In this document: positions 1 through 8,565 of the stretch, one piece after another | How the letters are laid out: every line of letters begins with the position of its first letter | Numbering within the stretch: the first letter of the stretch is position 1 | From: UBA12191 sp009937185 | Lineage (GTDB): Bacteria > Planctomycetota > UBA8108 > UBA1146 | Length of the DNA: 64,000 nt | NCBI GenBank assembly: GCA_938075155.1 | Contig: CALJGL010000038.1 | Coordinates: 1 to 64,000 of the forward strand | Reading direction: 5' to 3' | Notes under the pieces: model-generated | The model's input: only the letters and a program-made list of their open reading frames with translations | Databases searched by the model: none | What the model was told of the DNA's origin: nothing | Program-made: the position numbers and the translations under genes

Positions 1-2
1 TC

Positions 3-470
3 ATGAGCCAGCTCTTCAGCCTGTGCCAGTCCACAGGTTTCACCGACTACGTGGTCGTCTTTGCCACCCCGGATCCTTCAGAAGGTCAGGTGCCGGCGAT
101 GTTCGGTGCTCACAAACTGGAACTGCGCGACGGGGTCACCGATGAAGCATTCGAAGAATTCATCACCGGGGACTATGCCAAAGCTTGGTCAAAAGAGATC
201 AAGGGTTGCGGCAACATCATTCTCAAGGGAGACCGGGGTGAACGGACAGGCAAGTACATGATCGTGCATCGCTTCCGTCCGTGGACGCTGCGGGATCAAT
301 ACATCCCCGAGCCGAGTCGCCTCTCCGAGGAGTGGATCAACGAAGTGCAGCCGATCCTCCCCGAAGAAGCAGGGAATCGACTGCGGGAGATGGCCCGTCG
401 CGACGGCTTCTCCGACTGGGGCCCGATCCTGCCGAAAGAGTTATCTTTTTCATCGAGTGAAGATGAGTGA
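3..470 (+). CDS. Hypothetical protein, possibly N-terminally cut by the window edge
   Basis: The frame is open from the window edge, so the ATG at position 3 may be internal and the protein longer than the 155 residues seen. I do not recognise a named family. The stretch around residues 35-90, with the motif KGDRGERTGKY followed by a hydrophobic strand, resembles small dimeric alpha/beta-barrel (ferredoxin-like) proteins of unknown function; this is an impression from sequence pattern only. The last residues (SSSEDE) and the stop codon lie inside a 10-bp tandem repeat, so the C-terminus is set by repeat sequence. A strong terminator follows about 40 bp after the stop, so this ends a transcription unit. 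Confidence 0.6.
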   Translation: MSQLFSLCQSTGFTDYVVVFATPDPSEGQVPAMFGAHKLELRDGVTDEAFEEFITGDYAKAWSKEIKGCGNIILKGDRGERTGKYMIVHRFRPWTLRDQYIPEPSRLSEEWINEVQPILPEEAGNRLREMARRDGFSDWGPILPKELSFSSSEDE

Positions 471-510
471 AGATGAGTGCAGATGAGTGAAGGTGAGTGA
501 AGACGAGTGA
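451..510 (+). repeat. 10-bp tandem repeat, six copies
   Basis: Six head-to-tail copies of a unit close to AGATGAGTGA. Copies 2 and 4 are identical; the others differ by one to three bases. The first two copies encode the end of the upstream protein, and its TGA stop is the last three bases of copy 2. The array lies directly before the terminator at 511-541. Confidence 0.9.
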
Positions 511-541
511 AGTGCCTGGAGAAATCCGGGCACTTTTTTTG
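511..541 (+). terminator. Rho-independent terminator after the first gene
   Basis: A 10-bp stem (511-520 with 525-534, one G-U pair) closes a GAAA tetraloop and runs straight into a T tract. This is a textbook intrinsic terminator for the gene ending at 470. Confidence 0.93.
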
Positions 542-631
542 TATCAGAGTGTCCGCAGGGGAGACCCTCAGAGGTGGGGGCTTTTTTCTCAGAGGGGATT
601 CAGGCAGACTGGTGCTTGGAAGTGAGGGCGG

Positions 632-1213
632 ATGGCGATTTCGACGATTTGTGAACATTGTGGTGCTGGACTATCTGCCCCGGACAGTAGTCTGGGATCC
701 AAAGTCAATTGTCCCACCTGTGATCGCAAGACCCGAGTTCTTGATTCGGAGGGGTCAAAGGCGCTGCTCGAAAAAAATGAACGTGAGAACGAACGATCTG
801 AAGAACGGAAAGCTCGACTGGATCTATTGACGCGACTGGAGAAAGAAGAGTCGTTACGCGGGGGTATTGAGAGTTCCGTCAGGAATTTTCAGCCGAGGGC
901 GGGAACTCGTCACGGTCGGTTGCGTCAAATGGGAAGTTTGTTACTGGGACTCTCGTGGGTGGTCTTCTTGCTGCTCGGACTCCACGCCATTTTCGCCTTT
1001 ATTCAGCCGCGGGGTCTTTCCCATGACGGTTTCGATTGGGGAGGGCTAGGAGGCATCGCGCTGAATGCCGGCATTGCCCTCATAGGATTCGCAATGCTGC
1101 GCATCGCCGCTGAGGCTTGCTTTTTTATGGCCGAGTCTGGAGATCGTCAATGGGATATCCGTGCCCTGCTCCTCGACCTATTGGAGGAACAGAGCCGACA
1201 AGGAGAGGACTGA
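632..1213 (+). CDS. Zinc-ribbon membrane protein of unknown function
   Basis: A protein of 193 residues. The N-terminus holds a four-cysteine zinc ribbon (C7, C10, C27, C30; CEHC and CPTC knuckles) with the APDSSLGSKV spacer typical of many planctomycete proteins. A charged, probably coiled-coil stretch follows (about residues 45-80), then two hydrophobic membrane segments (about 103-127 and 142-168) and a short acidic tail. An SD (GAGGG) sits just upstream of the ATG. Its end lies 18 bp from the convergent roadblock gene, with no terminator between. No enzymatic motif is visible; a regulatory or scaffold role at the membrane is only a guess. Confidence 0.75.
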   Translation: MAISTICEHCGAGLSAPDSSLGSKVNCPTCDRKTRVLDSEGSKALLEKNERENERSEERKARLDLLTRLEKEESLRGGIESSVRNFQPRAGTRHGRLRQMGSLLLGLSWVVFLLLGLHAIFAFIQPRGLSHDGFDWGGLGGIALNAGIALIGFAMLRIAAEACFFMAESGDRQWDIRALLLDLLEEQSRQGED

Positions 1214-1231
1214 TTCCGAGATTTCGGAAAG

Positions 1232-1762
1232 TCACTCAGAGAAGAAACAGTCCAGCGCACCCTTGGCAGAATCACCAAACGATTTATCCAGTGAGACCTT
1301 AGATGCAGGGCGATGGCGGATCTCCTCGAAGATTTTTTCGAGACCATCACTGGCAGCCTTGGCGTAGAGCCTGACCATTCCGACCGTGGTCTGATCATCG
1401 AAGACAGTAGCCATGATGGTGCGATCGCCGATCATCGTCAGTTGAATGCTGTCTTTTTTTCCTTGGTGAAAGAGCACCGAGAATTCGTCCTCGCCGAGAA
1501 GGCGGGCCATCTCTCGAGTGGCGGCATAAGAACCGGCGACGAGAGCCGCAACTGTCTGCTCATCGATACTGCTGGTGTCTCCGCAACAGGTCACCATGTG
1601 ACCTTCCTTATCGATCAGCAGGTTACACCTACTGCTGGATAATTCGAGGAAGTCACTCAGTACTTTGTCGATGCTTTCGATGTCTTCGCGATAGAAGACG
1701 AGTCTTTGATCTTTAAGATGATCGCTGTCATTGATCAATTTCTTATCCTCTCCAAGCTTCAA
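1232..1762 (-). CDS. Roadblock/LC7 domain protein (MglB-like)
   Basis: A protein of 176 residues, most of it one roadblock/LC7 fold (about residues 25-150): an amphipathic first helix, a strand carrying NLLIDKEGHMV, a long helix with AALVAGSYAATREMARLLG, then paired strands. In Myxococcus, MglB of this family is the GTPase-activating partner of MglA. Here the start codon overlaps the stop of the MglA-like gene by 4 bp (ATGA), so the two are translationally coupled. It is the last gene of a four-gene minus-strand operon. The likely role is GAP or scaffold for the upstream GTPase. The family call is firm; the function is inferred from context. Confidence 0.85.
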   Translation of the reverse strand: MKLGEDKKLINDSDHLKDQRLVFYREDIESIDKVLSDFLELSSSRCNLLIDKEGHMVTCCGDTSSIDEQTVAALVAGSYAATREMARLLGEDEFSVLFHQGKKDSIQLTMIGDRTIMATVFDDQTTVGMVRLYAKAASDGLEKIFEEIRHRPASKVSLDKSFGDSAKGALDCFFSE

Positions 1763-2679
1763 GAAAAGAAGCCGAGCATATTGCTCAGGTAAAGACCGAT
1801 GGCGGCAGCGACGACAGAAATGCCGACGGTCATGCCGATGATTATTCCCTGACGACGTTTTTGTCGACGGGGGGAAGATACAATTCGTGGGCGTGCACTG
1901 GAGCCATATGCCACAGACGCAGTTGTTCGGCGTCCTTTTGTAGGAGCGGCCTGTCTGGTTCCTGTCGCTCGTGTACGTGGCGGAGTGGTCGCTGTGGCCA
2001 CTGCTGTCGTTGAGTTTGTTGTCGTCTCTTCGGCGGCAGGAGTGTGAGTTGTCCTTGAGTGAGGAGAACTCACAGATCCAGATTTCACCGAGGAGTGTTG
2101 ATCATTCAGGGATTGAAGGACCATTCCGGCTAACTTCTTGAGAGTGGGGAAGACTCCTTCTCCATCTCTTGCGACGGCTTCGACGTGGGGTGCAGAAAAA
2201 GAATTCAGGGCTTCATCGAGTTCCTCCACTGAATACACATCGGGCAAGTCTCTTTTGTTGTATTGAAGAACGACCGGAATGCTGTTGAAGGAAAGTCCGT
2301 GCTCCTTCAGATTTTCTTCCAGGTTTTTGAGACTTTCGATGTTCTCTTCCATCTTTCCTCGTTTGGAGTCTGCGACGAACACGACTCCGTCGGCACCTTG
2401 AAGAACAAGTTTCCGTGTCGAGTTGTAGTAAACCTGACCGGGGACGGTGTAGATCTGGAATTTCGTTTTCATGCCTGCAACCTGTCCCAGATTGAGAGGC
2501 AAGAAATCGAAAAATAAGGTGCGATCACCTTCTGTTGCAATACTCGTCAAATCTCCCACGCTCGGTTGGGGAGCTTTCTTGTGAACTACTTCAAGGTTTG
2601 TGGTTTTTCCACTGAGTCCCGGACCGTAATAAACGATCTTGCAGTTCACTTCCTTGAGCGAGAAGTTTATCTGAACCAT
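1759..2679 (-). CDS. mglA: MglA-like small GTPase with a C-terminal membrane anchor
   Basis: Residues 1-192 form a Ras-like MglA GTPase: P-loop GPGLSGKTT (19-27), a switch-II region with TVPGQ (78-82) in place of the usual DxxG, as in bacterial MglA, and NKRD (141-144) for guanine recognition. Ordinary MglA ends there (about 195 residues). This protein continues with some 85 residues of Ser/Thr/Arg-rich, probably disordered linker and a single hydrophobic helix (about 279-300), so it is predicted to be tethered to the inner membrane with the GTPase in the cytoplasm. An SD (GAGGAG) lies 8 bp before the ATG. It is flanked by roadblock genes on both sides in one operon. MglA proteins set polarity and motility in other bacteria; the process controlled here is unknown. 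Confidence 0.92.
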   Translation of the reverse strand: MVQINFSLKEVNCKIVYYGPGLSGKTTNLEVVHKKAPQPSVGDLTSIATEGDRTLFFDFLPLNLGQVAGMKTKFQIYTVPGQVYYNSTRKLVLQGADGVVFVADSKRGKMEENIESLKNLEENLKEHGLSFNSIPVVLQYNKRDLPDVYSVEELDEALNSFSAPHVEAVARDGEGVFPTLKKLAGMVLQSLNDQHSSVKSGSVSSPHSRTTHTPAAEETTTNSTTAVATATTPPRTRATGTRQAAPTKGRRTTASVAYGSSARPRIVSSPRRQKRRQGIIIGMTVGISVVAAAIGLYLSNMLGFFS

Positions 2680-2714
2680 TGTCTGTCTCCTCTATCAATG
2701 TGTTGAACTTCCAT

Positions 2715-3071
2715 TCAGGAAGTTTGGATCTCGAGGATCCCACGCAGCTTTCTTGCAAGGCTACGGATTTCTAGCATTCCAGTATTCAATTCGAGTCCGG
2801 CGTGAGTGATCACTACCAGAGTGGCGTCTTCGACATCGAGAAGAATTAAACTTCCTTCTTCTCCTTCGAGGACTATTTCATGAGGGATTCCATCTCCGCA
2901 TTGGACAGCGGCCTTGCCGATGCATAGGCGTGCGTTAGAAGCGAAGGCGGCGACGACCTCTCCGTCAAACGATGAAGACAGAGCAGAACAAACCACCATG
3001 CCGTCTTCAGTCATCACCATGCTCCCGAGGACACCGGGTACCTCATTGAGTCCCTGAAGAATCTGCTTCAT
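2715..3071 (-). CDS. Roadblock/LC7 domain protein
   Basis: A compact 118-residue protein that is a single roadblock/LC7 domain: helix, strand with GSMVMTEDGMVV, the long central helix, then strands with EGSLILLDVEDATLVVI and a final helix. It resembles the small stand-alone MglB-type partners of MglA GTPases. The start overlaps the stop of the upstream TPR gene by 4 bp, and the MglA-like gene follows after 35 bp. With the second roadblock protein at the other end of the operon, this gives two different candidate partners for one GTPase, perhaps forming a heterodimer. Confidence 0.88.
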   Translation of the reverse strand: MKQILQGLNEVPGVLGSMVMTEDGMVVCSALSSSFDGEVVAAFASNARLCIGKAAVQCGDGIPHEIVLEGEEGSLILLDVEDATLVVITHAGLELNTGMLEIRSLARKLRGILEIQTS

Positions 3072-4162
3072 CGGGAGACCTCCTTGTCACCAAGGCTGTT
3101 GAGGAATCGGTGAAGAGATTCTTCATGGGATCCCCGTTGTGAGTGTCCGAAATATGTACTTTCTCCGTCAGATTGACCGAGGAGAATTCCTCCACGAGAT
3201 CGTGAGGTGAAGCGAACAAAATCGCCGATGCCCATTTGGGGAAGAGCGCTCATGAGAGTTCCACTGACAACGGATAGGTTTTCGATGGTTTTGTCATCAC
3301 GGCTGGCGGAGTCACAGGTTGCGACGAGCGTGCGGTTGTTGTCGATCTCCCACAACTGACCCCCAGAGGGTGAGGGAAGAACGCGAGCAGGGGAGAGTGC
3401 GCGATTAGGTTCACTGCCGGTTTCCCAGCGCAGGAACAATTCTTGAATGTTGGACGTGTTTTCAGCGGGAAGTTCTTTCGCCAAGGTGGTCAACGCAAGA
3501 ACCATGGGATCTCTAGGGGCCGCCTTGATCAACGGTTGAAGTACTTTCCCTGCCGCTTTCGGGGCTTTGAGAAGGAGCAGCATCGTGGCGAGATCCCTCA
3601 GGCATTCTCCATGCCCAGGTCGGAGCTGGCATGCTTTGGTGAGATAACGAAGTGCACCGAGTCCCGCAACGGCATCACTCTTTTCTCTGAATTTTCTAAG
3701 GTGTGCTCTCGCAACCGCAAGATATCCCTCGGGGTGACAGGGATCTTCCTCGATGGCCGCTCGTGCCCAAAGTTGTGCACCCGCACGATCCCCGAGGCAG
3801 TCCAGAGCATCGGCGAGCCGTGAGGCCGAGAGGGCGTCGAATTGGTTCTCTGCCGCATCTTGAAGTTCGGGGAGGTTCCATCTGAATTGTTTCTTTTCGA
3901 GCGTTGCGAGTTGTTCCTCACCTTGGGGCCATGGATGGAATCGAACGACCCCAGCACGGAGAAGTCTCAGAGCCGCTTCCGATTCGGAACGGGCTTCTAG
4001 TTGACCTACCCACGAGAGAAGATCTTTTCGACCATCAGAGTGGAATAGGGCCGCAAGGCGATCCTTGTGGCGATTTCCAGAGAGCGGCTTCTCGCGTCGA
4101 GAAGTTCCACCACTGGATTTCGAATTTCGAGATTTCGATTTCCACGCGTCAATGATGCCCAA
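3068..4162 (-). CDS. TPR-like protein with a possible degenerate roadblock C-terminus
   Basis: First gene of the roadblock/MglA operon; 364 residues. After a basic N-terminus (about 1-35), residues 95-235 form TPR-like helical pairs (for example RLADALDCLGDRAGAQLWARA and the repeat near PGHGECLRDLATMLLLL). The last 100 residues (strand LWEIDNNRTLVATC, a long helix, then strands GGILLGQSDG and STYFGHSQ) follow the same order of strands and helices as the roadblock proteins encoded next to it. Whether this is a true roadblock fold is an inference. No signal peptide is visible. It could recruit partners to the GTPase complex. A 183-bp divergent gap separates it from the M24 peptidase gene. Confidence 0.75.
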   Translation of the reverse strand: MGIIDAWKSKSRNSKSSGGTSRREKPLSGNRHKDRLAALFHSDGRKDLLSWVGQLEARSESEAALRLLRAGVVRFHPWPQGEEQLATLEKKQFRWNLPELQDAAENQFDALSASRLADALDCLGDRAGAQLWARAAIEEDPCHPEGYLAVARAHLRKFREKSDAVAGLGALRYLTKACQLRPGHGECLRDLATMLLLLKAPKAAGKVLQPLIKAAPRDPMVLALTTLAKELPAENTSNIQELFLRWETGSEPNRALSPARVLPSPSGGQLWEIDNNRTLVATCDSASRDDKTIENLSVVSGTLMSALPQMGIGDFVRFTSRSRGGILLGQSDGESTYFGHSQRGSHEESLHRFLNSLGDKEVSR

Positions 4163-4344
4163 TCAGCCTCCATGAAACCGGATTTGAGCGACCACGACTT
4201 GTGGGTACGTTCCGGCACTCAAGACTACGATGCCTCCCTGAAGACCCGCAAATTTGGGCGACTCCTGCTCCGGGGTCTTGCCCGAGCGCTTGAGGGGTGA
4301 TAGGCAGGGGCAACGAATCTGCTTTTTAAGAGACGAGGGACTCT

Positions 4345-5478
4345 ATGCACGAAAAAACTGCCGAGTTGATCATCGATGACAGTGAACGGGAATCCGATCT
4401 TCTTTGGGCCTCAGGATTCCTTGCGGTGGATCAGTTCACCTGGCTCAGGGACTCCAAAGGGAGTGCCATTATGCTCACAGATCTCGAATTGGGGCGGGGA
4501 GAGAAAGAGAGCCGTGTGGATGAGGTGATCAGCCTGTCCGCAGTGGAGAAATCTGCCAAAGAAGTAAAAGGGGGTGAGCCCTGTTCTTTTGAAGAGATTG
4601 TTCTTCAGCTCTTGAGAAGCAGGAATATTGAGAGGGTGGAGGTGCCAAGCCGGTTCCCTTTGATGATCGCAGATTTCTTGAGATCTGGCGGAATCGAAGT
4701 GGTCGCACGCGAAAATCCCTTTTTTAGTGATCGCAGAATCAAGAGAGCGGATGAGATTCGCTGTCTTGAGGAATCTCAGGCCGCAACGGAGGAAGCGATG
4801 GCGCTCGCCATTCGCCTCATCTCTAACAGTGAGCCGGGGCAGGATGGGGTTCTGCAGCTCGATGGAGAGCCTCTCACCTCAGAATTGATTAAGTATTCCG
4901 TCAGATCCTTCCTTCTCTCGAAGGGGCTTCAAATCGGTGAGTTCATCATCGCTCCAGGAGATCAGGGGTGTGACCCCCATGATGTGGGGAGTGGGCCGAT
5001 TCGGGCTGGCGAGACTGTGATCTGCGACATCTACCCCCAGCATATGACTCATCGATTTTGGGGAGACATGACACGAACTGTCGTGAAGGGACAGGCGACG
5101 GAGGATCAAAAGAAGATTCACGCTGCGGTCCTAGAGGCCCAAGAGACAGCGATTTCTCTGATCAAGCCTGGAGCATGTGGTCAGGAGATTCATCGGAGGG
5201 TACAGCAGGTCTTTGAAGGGGCGGGTTTTTCCACTCAGCAAAGAGATGGCACTTGGGAGGGCTTTTTTCATGGGACCGGTCACGGCTTGGGATTGGATAT
5301 TCATGAACCTCCCCGTATTTCTCCGGTCGGTCCACAGCTTGAAGAGGGGATGGTCGTCACTGTAGAACCGGGACTCTATTACCCGGGTATTGGTGGGTGT
5401 CGTATCGAAGACGTGGTCCTCGTCACCGCTAATGGTTGCCGTAACTTTAATAAAGCCCCTAAGGGACTTGAGGTTTAG
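4345..5478 (+). CDS. M24 family Xaa-Pro aminopeptidase
   Basis: A 377-residue metallopeptidase of the creatinase/pita-bread fold. An N-terminal creatinase-like domain (about 1-130) precedes the catalytic domain. All five expected metal ligands are present: D228 (CDIYP), D241 (GDMTRT), H313 (GTGHGLGLDIHE), E341 (VTVEPGLYY) and E355 (CRIEDVV). It should remove N-terminal residues that precede proline, using two Mn or similar ions, in the cytoplasm (no signal peptide). The SagB-type gene begins 4 bp after its stop, suggesting co-transcription. Whether the exact specificity is Xaa-Pro or dipeptide (prolidase) cannot be settled by reading. Confidence 0.9.
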   Translation: MHEKTAELIIDDSERESDLLWASGFLAVDQFTWLRDSKGSAIMLTDLELGRGEKESRVDEVISLSAVEKSAKEVKGGEPCSFEEIVLQLLRSRNIERVEVPSRFPLMIADFLRSGGIEVVARENPFFSDRRIKRADEIRCLEESQAATEEAMALAIRLISNSEPGQDGVLQLDGEPLTSELIKYSVRSFLLSKGLQIGEFIIAPGDQGCDPHDVGSGPIRAGETVICDIYPQHMTHRFWGDMTRTVVKGQATEDQKKIHAAVLEAQETAISLIKPGACGQEIHRRVQQVFEGAGFSTQQRDGTWEGFFHGTGHGLGLDIHEPPRISPVGPQLEEGMVVTVEPGLYYPGIGGCRIEDVVLVTANGCRNFNKAPKGLEV

Positions 5479-5482
5479 GTCT

Positions 5483-7030
5483 TTGGATAATCCAGGTTCA
5501 ATCTCGATTGCGGAGTGGTTTCATCAGGAAACGAAATATGATCGTAGGACGATCAATCTGATACCCATGCCCGACTATGAGCAGCAGCCACCGCCATGGA
5601 AACAGTGGCACTCGCGACATCCCATCGATCTTGTCCCATATTTACCCTTCACAGATTTTCCATTGGGCCCAGCGGAAGATCAGGAACCTCTTGATCCCAA
5701 GAGTTTGTCCGATGAGGTCGGGGCCATATCCCGCCTCCTTTTCTTCTCTTGTGGTGCGACCGGGTTTCAGCAAACGCCTTCGGGAACTCAGATTTTTAGA
5801 GCTGCACCTTCTGCAGGAGCGCTCTACCCCACGGAAGTGACTCTCGCACTCAGGGGTATCGACGGTTTAAAAGAGGGGCTCTACGCCTATTCGGTTCCTC
5901 ACCATCAACTGATTCCTCTCTTTGAAGGCATCGAACTCGATGAGGTATCAGCGGCCTGCTGGAATCACCCCTCATTCGAGAGTTCAAAGATATGTGTTTT
6001 GTTGTCGGGTCTTTGGCAGAGATCTCGCTGGAGATATCACCATCGTGCTTATCGAAGAATATTGCTCGATACTGGGCATATCATAGGGAATTTGGTACAT
6101 GCGGCTGGAGACGAAGGATATCAAGCGACTCCGCTGACCCGATTTGTCGATCAGAGATTACAACGTCTGCTCTTTCTCGATGAGGAAGAGGAAGGAGTTC
6201 TCTCGGTCATCCCTTTGCAACCTTGGTCCGCTTCCAGAAGCGTGGGCACGGGGGATTCTGCCCGGCAAGGTGTAAGGGTCTCGGCTTTATCCGAGATCTC
6301 GAAGCCTCCCGAAGAAGATGCGATTCTTGCGCTACACCAAAGTGGGCATCTTCTTGATGATGCGTCGATTTATGAAGTCTCTGATTTGGAAAGAGAAGGA
6401 CTGTCTCCTCGATCGAGTGAACTCGCCGATGGGGAAGCCGAGGTTCTCGGCGAAACGATGATTGACCTGGGCGGGGAGTTCAGCTCTCTGGCATTGCGCC
6501 GAAGATCCACTCGTCAATTTACAGGTGCCCCGATGGATAGAGGAGATCTCGAAAGGATTTTGGACTTCACCCATCGCTTCATCAGGCCGGGTCCTATTCA
6601 GTTTGTAGGTGCACCGGAGTCCTTAAAGATTCACTGCGTGACATCAAGGGTTCGGGGGATAGAGCCTGCTTTGTGGAAGTATGACGAGGGAAATCACGTA
6701 CTGTTCGATGCGAAGTACGGTGACCACAGACGAAAAGTTCAGGAGCTTTGTCTCGGTCAAGAACTCGCAGGAGACGCGGCGGCTGTTGTGATTTATTCGG
6801 CATCTTTGAAGGATACTCTCGCGATAAAAGGTGATCGTGCCTATCGGGATGTTCATATGGATGCTGGGTTTTTGGGACATCAGATAAACTTGGCATGCAT
6901 GCATTTGAACTTGGGAGTCAGTGGCATCGCAGGGTTCTTTGACGACGCATTTCTCGAGTTTTTAGGCTTACCCGAGGACCACATCGTGACATATATCACC
7001 CTTGTCGGGGAGCCGATGCCGGGACTTTAG
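5483..7030 (+). CDS. Double-domain SagB-type (nitroreductase-like) FMN oxidoreductase
   Basis: The protein (515 residues from a TTG start) contains two nitroreductase-like halves of SagB/ThcOx type. The first (about residues 10-225) begins with the family's IAEWFHQETKY and contains FRAAPSAGALYPTEV. The second (about 335-515) begins with LRRRSTRQFTGAPM and contains the DAGFLGHQINLACMHLNLGVSG helix region. SagB proteins are FMN-dependent dehydrogenases that oxidise azolines in peptide natural products, but many stand-alone members have unknown substrates. I chose TTG at 5483 because GAGG lies about 9 bp upstream, it sits 4 bp after the M24 gene, and the homologous region starts soon after; the open frame extends upstream into the M24 gene. 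No YcaO cyclase or precursor peptide is adjacent. Confidence 0.85.
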   Translation: MDNPGSISIAEWFHQETKYDRRTINLIPMPDYEQQPPPWKQWHSRHPIDLVPYLPFTDFPLGPAEDQEPLDPKSLSDEVGAISRLLFFSCGATGFQQTPSGTQIFRAAPSAGALYPTEVTLALRGIDGLKEGLYAYSVPHHQLIPLFEGIELDEVSAACWNHPSFESSKICVLLSGLWQRSRWRYHHRAYRRILLDTGHIIGNLVHAAGDEGYQATPLTRFVDQRLQRLLFLDEEEEGVLSVIPLQPWSASRSVGTGDSARQGVRVSALSEISKPPEEDAILALHQSGHLLDDASIYEVSDLEREGLSPRSSELADGEAEVLGETMIDLGGEFSSLALRRRSTRQFTGAPMDRGDLERILDFTHRFIRPGPIQFVGAPESLKIHCVTSRVRGIEPALWKYDEGNHVLFDAKYGDHRRKVQELCLGQELAGDAAAVVIYSASLKDTLAIKGDRAYRDVHMDAGFLGHQINLACMHLNLGVSGIAGFFDDAFLEFLGLPEDHIVTYITLVGEPMPGL

Positions 7031-7118
7031 TCACGTTATCGGGCCTTTTTCTGAAATTTCGTAGGAACTCTTTGTCGCTGTCTTGAGGTCGGAATTCGCG
7101 ATTCTTGAGTCCTCAAAG

Positions 7119-7145
7119 TTGATCCCCTAAGTCGATTAATATAAT
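7119..7145 (+). promoter_or_regulatory. Possible sigma-70-type promoter for the first porin
   Basis: A consensus -10 hexamer TATAAT (7140-7145) is preceded by TTGATC (7119-7124) with 15 bp between. The spacing is a little short. If used, it gives a leader of about 285 nt before the porin ATG at 7436. The rest of the 405-bp gap (7031-7435) shows no convincing gene. Confidence 0.4.
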
Positions 7146-7435
7146 GGCTTTATGTCACATTTCAGGGTTGATTGAAGGTGCTCCTGGGGCCAATTGGGGG
7201 ATCCATTTTCGAAAACTATTCACCAGAAATTGGTCAAATTCTGCAGAAGAGGCCTTGCCACTTTTATCGATTCTGACTCTCCTATGTTCCATGAGCAGGG
7301 GCCGAGGACCTCGGCAGGCATGTACGAGTTCCTCGATCCTTGCTCTACGCCGTATACGTAGGTAAGTAATCATCAGGATCCCCTAAAGGTCGAAGGCAAG
7401 TTGCCGGAGATCATGGGGAAGAAAAGGGGTAGACA

Positions 7436-8515
7436 ATGAATAAGAGCATCGTGCTCGGCCTTCTCTTGGCCATGTTGGTTCCGACTGCGGCCTTTGCAGA
7501 CGGACACGTTTCTCTGGGTGGCGACGTTCGCCTTCGTTACGAGTACAGCGATAGTTCGCTTCTCGACAATGGCCTCAGTGCCAGGACCTACATCAACCTA
7601 GGTGCGAAGATCGACGACAACACCACATTTACCAGTCAGGTTCGCCACGGTTACGACTTCACAAGTAGTGGTGGCACTGGCGACAACTTCGACATCCAGC
7701 AGTCCTATCTTTCGATGGCGGACTTGGGTGCAATGGCAACCTTCCTCAAAGGTTGGAAAATGGATATTGGCCGCATGAACAACCCGGACCTCGGTTCTGG
7801 TCGTGTCGTCAACTCCGCTGACTGGAATCAGCTGAATGGTCCAGCAAACCATGACGGACTGAAGCTTAGTACCACCTTGGGTGGCGTAGGTTTCAATCTT
7901 CATTACTGGGGTGGCAACGACGGCAGCGATTCTAATGCCATGATCTTCGACTTCAATCTCGGAGACATGAGTGGATTTGCCGATGTTGGCTTCTACTACG
8001 TCAGCGCGGGTGGCCCTGGTGCTGCCGATCCCGGTTGGATGGCCTTCAATGTGGATAACATTGGTGGCGATAACCTCATGGGACTCGACCTCAGCATTGA
8101 GTACATCTCTTACGACGCCGATTCTGGTGGCGATGACGGTACTCTGACCACCATCAGTGCTGGATACCAGCTCGATCAGTTCAATCTGAGTGTGAGTAGC
8201 AGTGTGACAGACGACCTATGGGCTAGCGTTAACGGTGATCCGCACGAGACTCATGGTATCGCTGACATCGTAGGTGGTGCCGACATCGACAACATGACCA
8301 TCGGTGTGTCGACAGACGCGCTCATGGAAGGTGTGGGAATCACACTCAACTTCATCACACTGTCCACAGATTCAACAGGCGACGATCTGGGAACAGAGAT
8401 GGATCTGATCTTGGACTTCTCTTGTGGTTCGTTGGGATACGCAAGCTTCTCCGCTGACGATGCGAGCCTTGCCGATACCGATTACATCTACTGGCAGAGT
8501 TCTTACGACTTCTAA
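7436..8515 (+). CDS. Alginate-export-like outer-membrane porin, probably abundant
   Basis: A signal peptide (residues 1 to about 21, ending TAAFA) is followed by about 340 residues of alternating beta strands ending in phenylalanine (SYDF), the usual BAM recognition end. The segment GRVVNSADWNQLNGPANHDG matches the pattern GRxxxxxxWxxxxxxxDG of alginate-export-like barrels. The protein is rich in Asp and Gly and strongly acidic. Codon choice is markedly biased to C-ending codons (GAC, AAC, ATC, TTC) compared with its neighbours, which suggests high expression. It shares the motif HGIADI with the next gene. A strong terminator follows. Substrate unknown. Confidence 0.8.
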   Translation: MNKSIVLGLLLAMLVPTAAFADGHVSLGGDVRLRYEYSDSSLLDNGLSARTYINLGAKIDDNTTFTSQVRHGYDFTSSGGTGDNFDIQQSYLSMADLGAMATFLKGWKMDIGRMNNPDLGSGRVVNSADWNQLNGPANHDGLKLSTTLGGVGFNLHYWGGNDGSDSNAMIFDFNLGDMSGFADVGFYYVSAGGPGAADPGWMAFNVDNIGGDNLMGLDLSIEYISYDADSGGDDGTLTTISAGYQLDQFNLSVSSSVTDDLWASVNGDPHETHGIADIVGGADIDNMTIGVSTDALMEGVGITLNFITLSTDSTGDDLGTEMDLILDFSCGSLGYASFSADDASLADTDYIYWQSSYDF

Positions 8516-8565
8516 GAAATCCGCGCTTCGGGAGCTTCCCGGGGCCCGAATTTCGATTTGACCTA

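Noticed and set aside
7144..7373. Short open frames on both strands upstream of the first porin
   Set aside because: No SD, no family resemblance, and the plus-strand frame begins at the probable -10 box.
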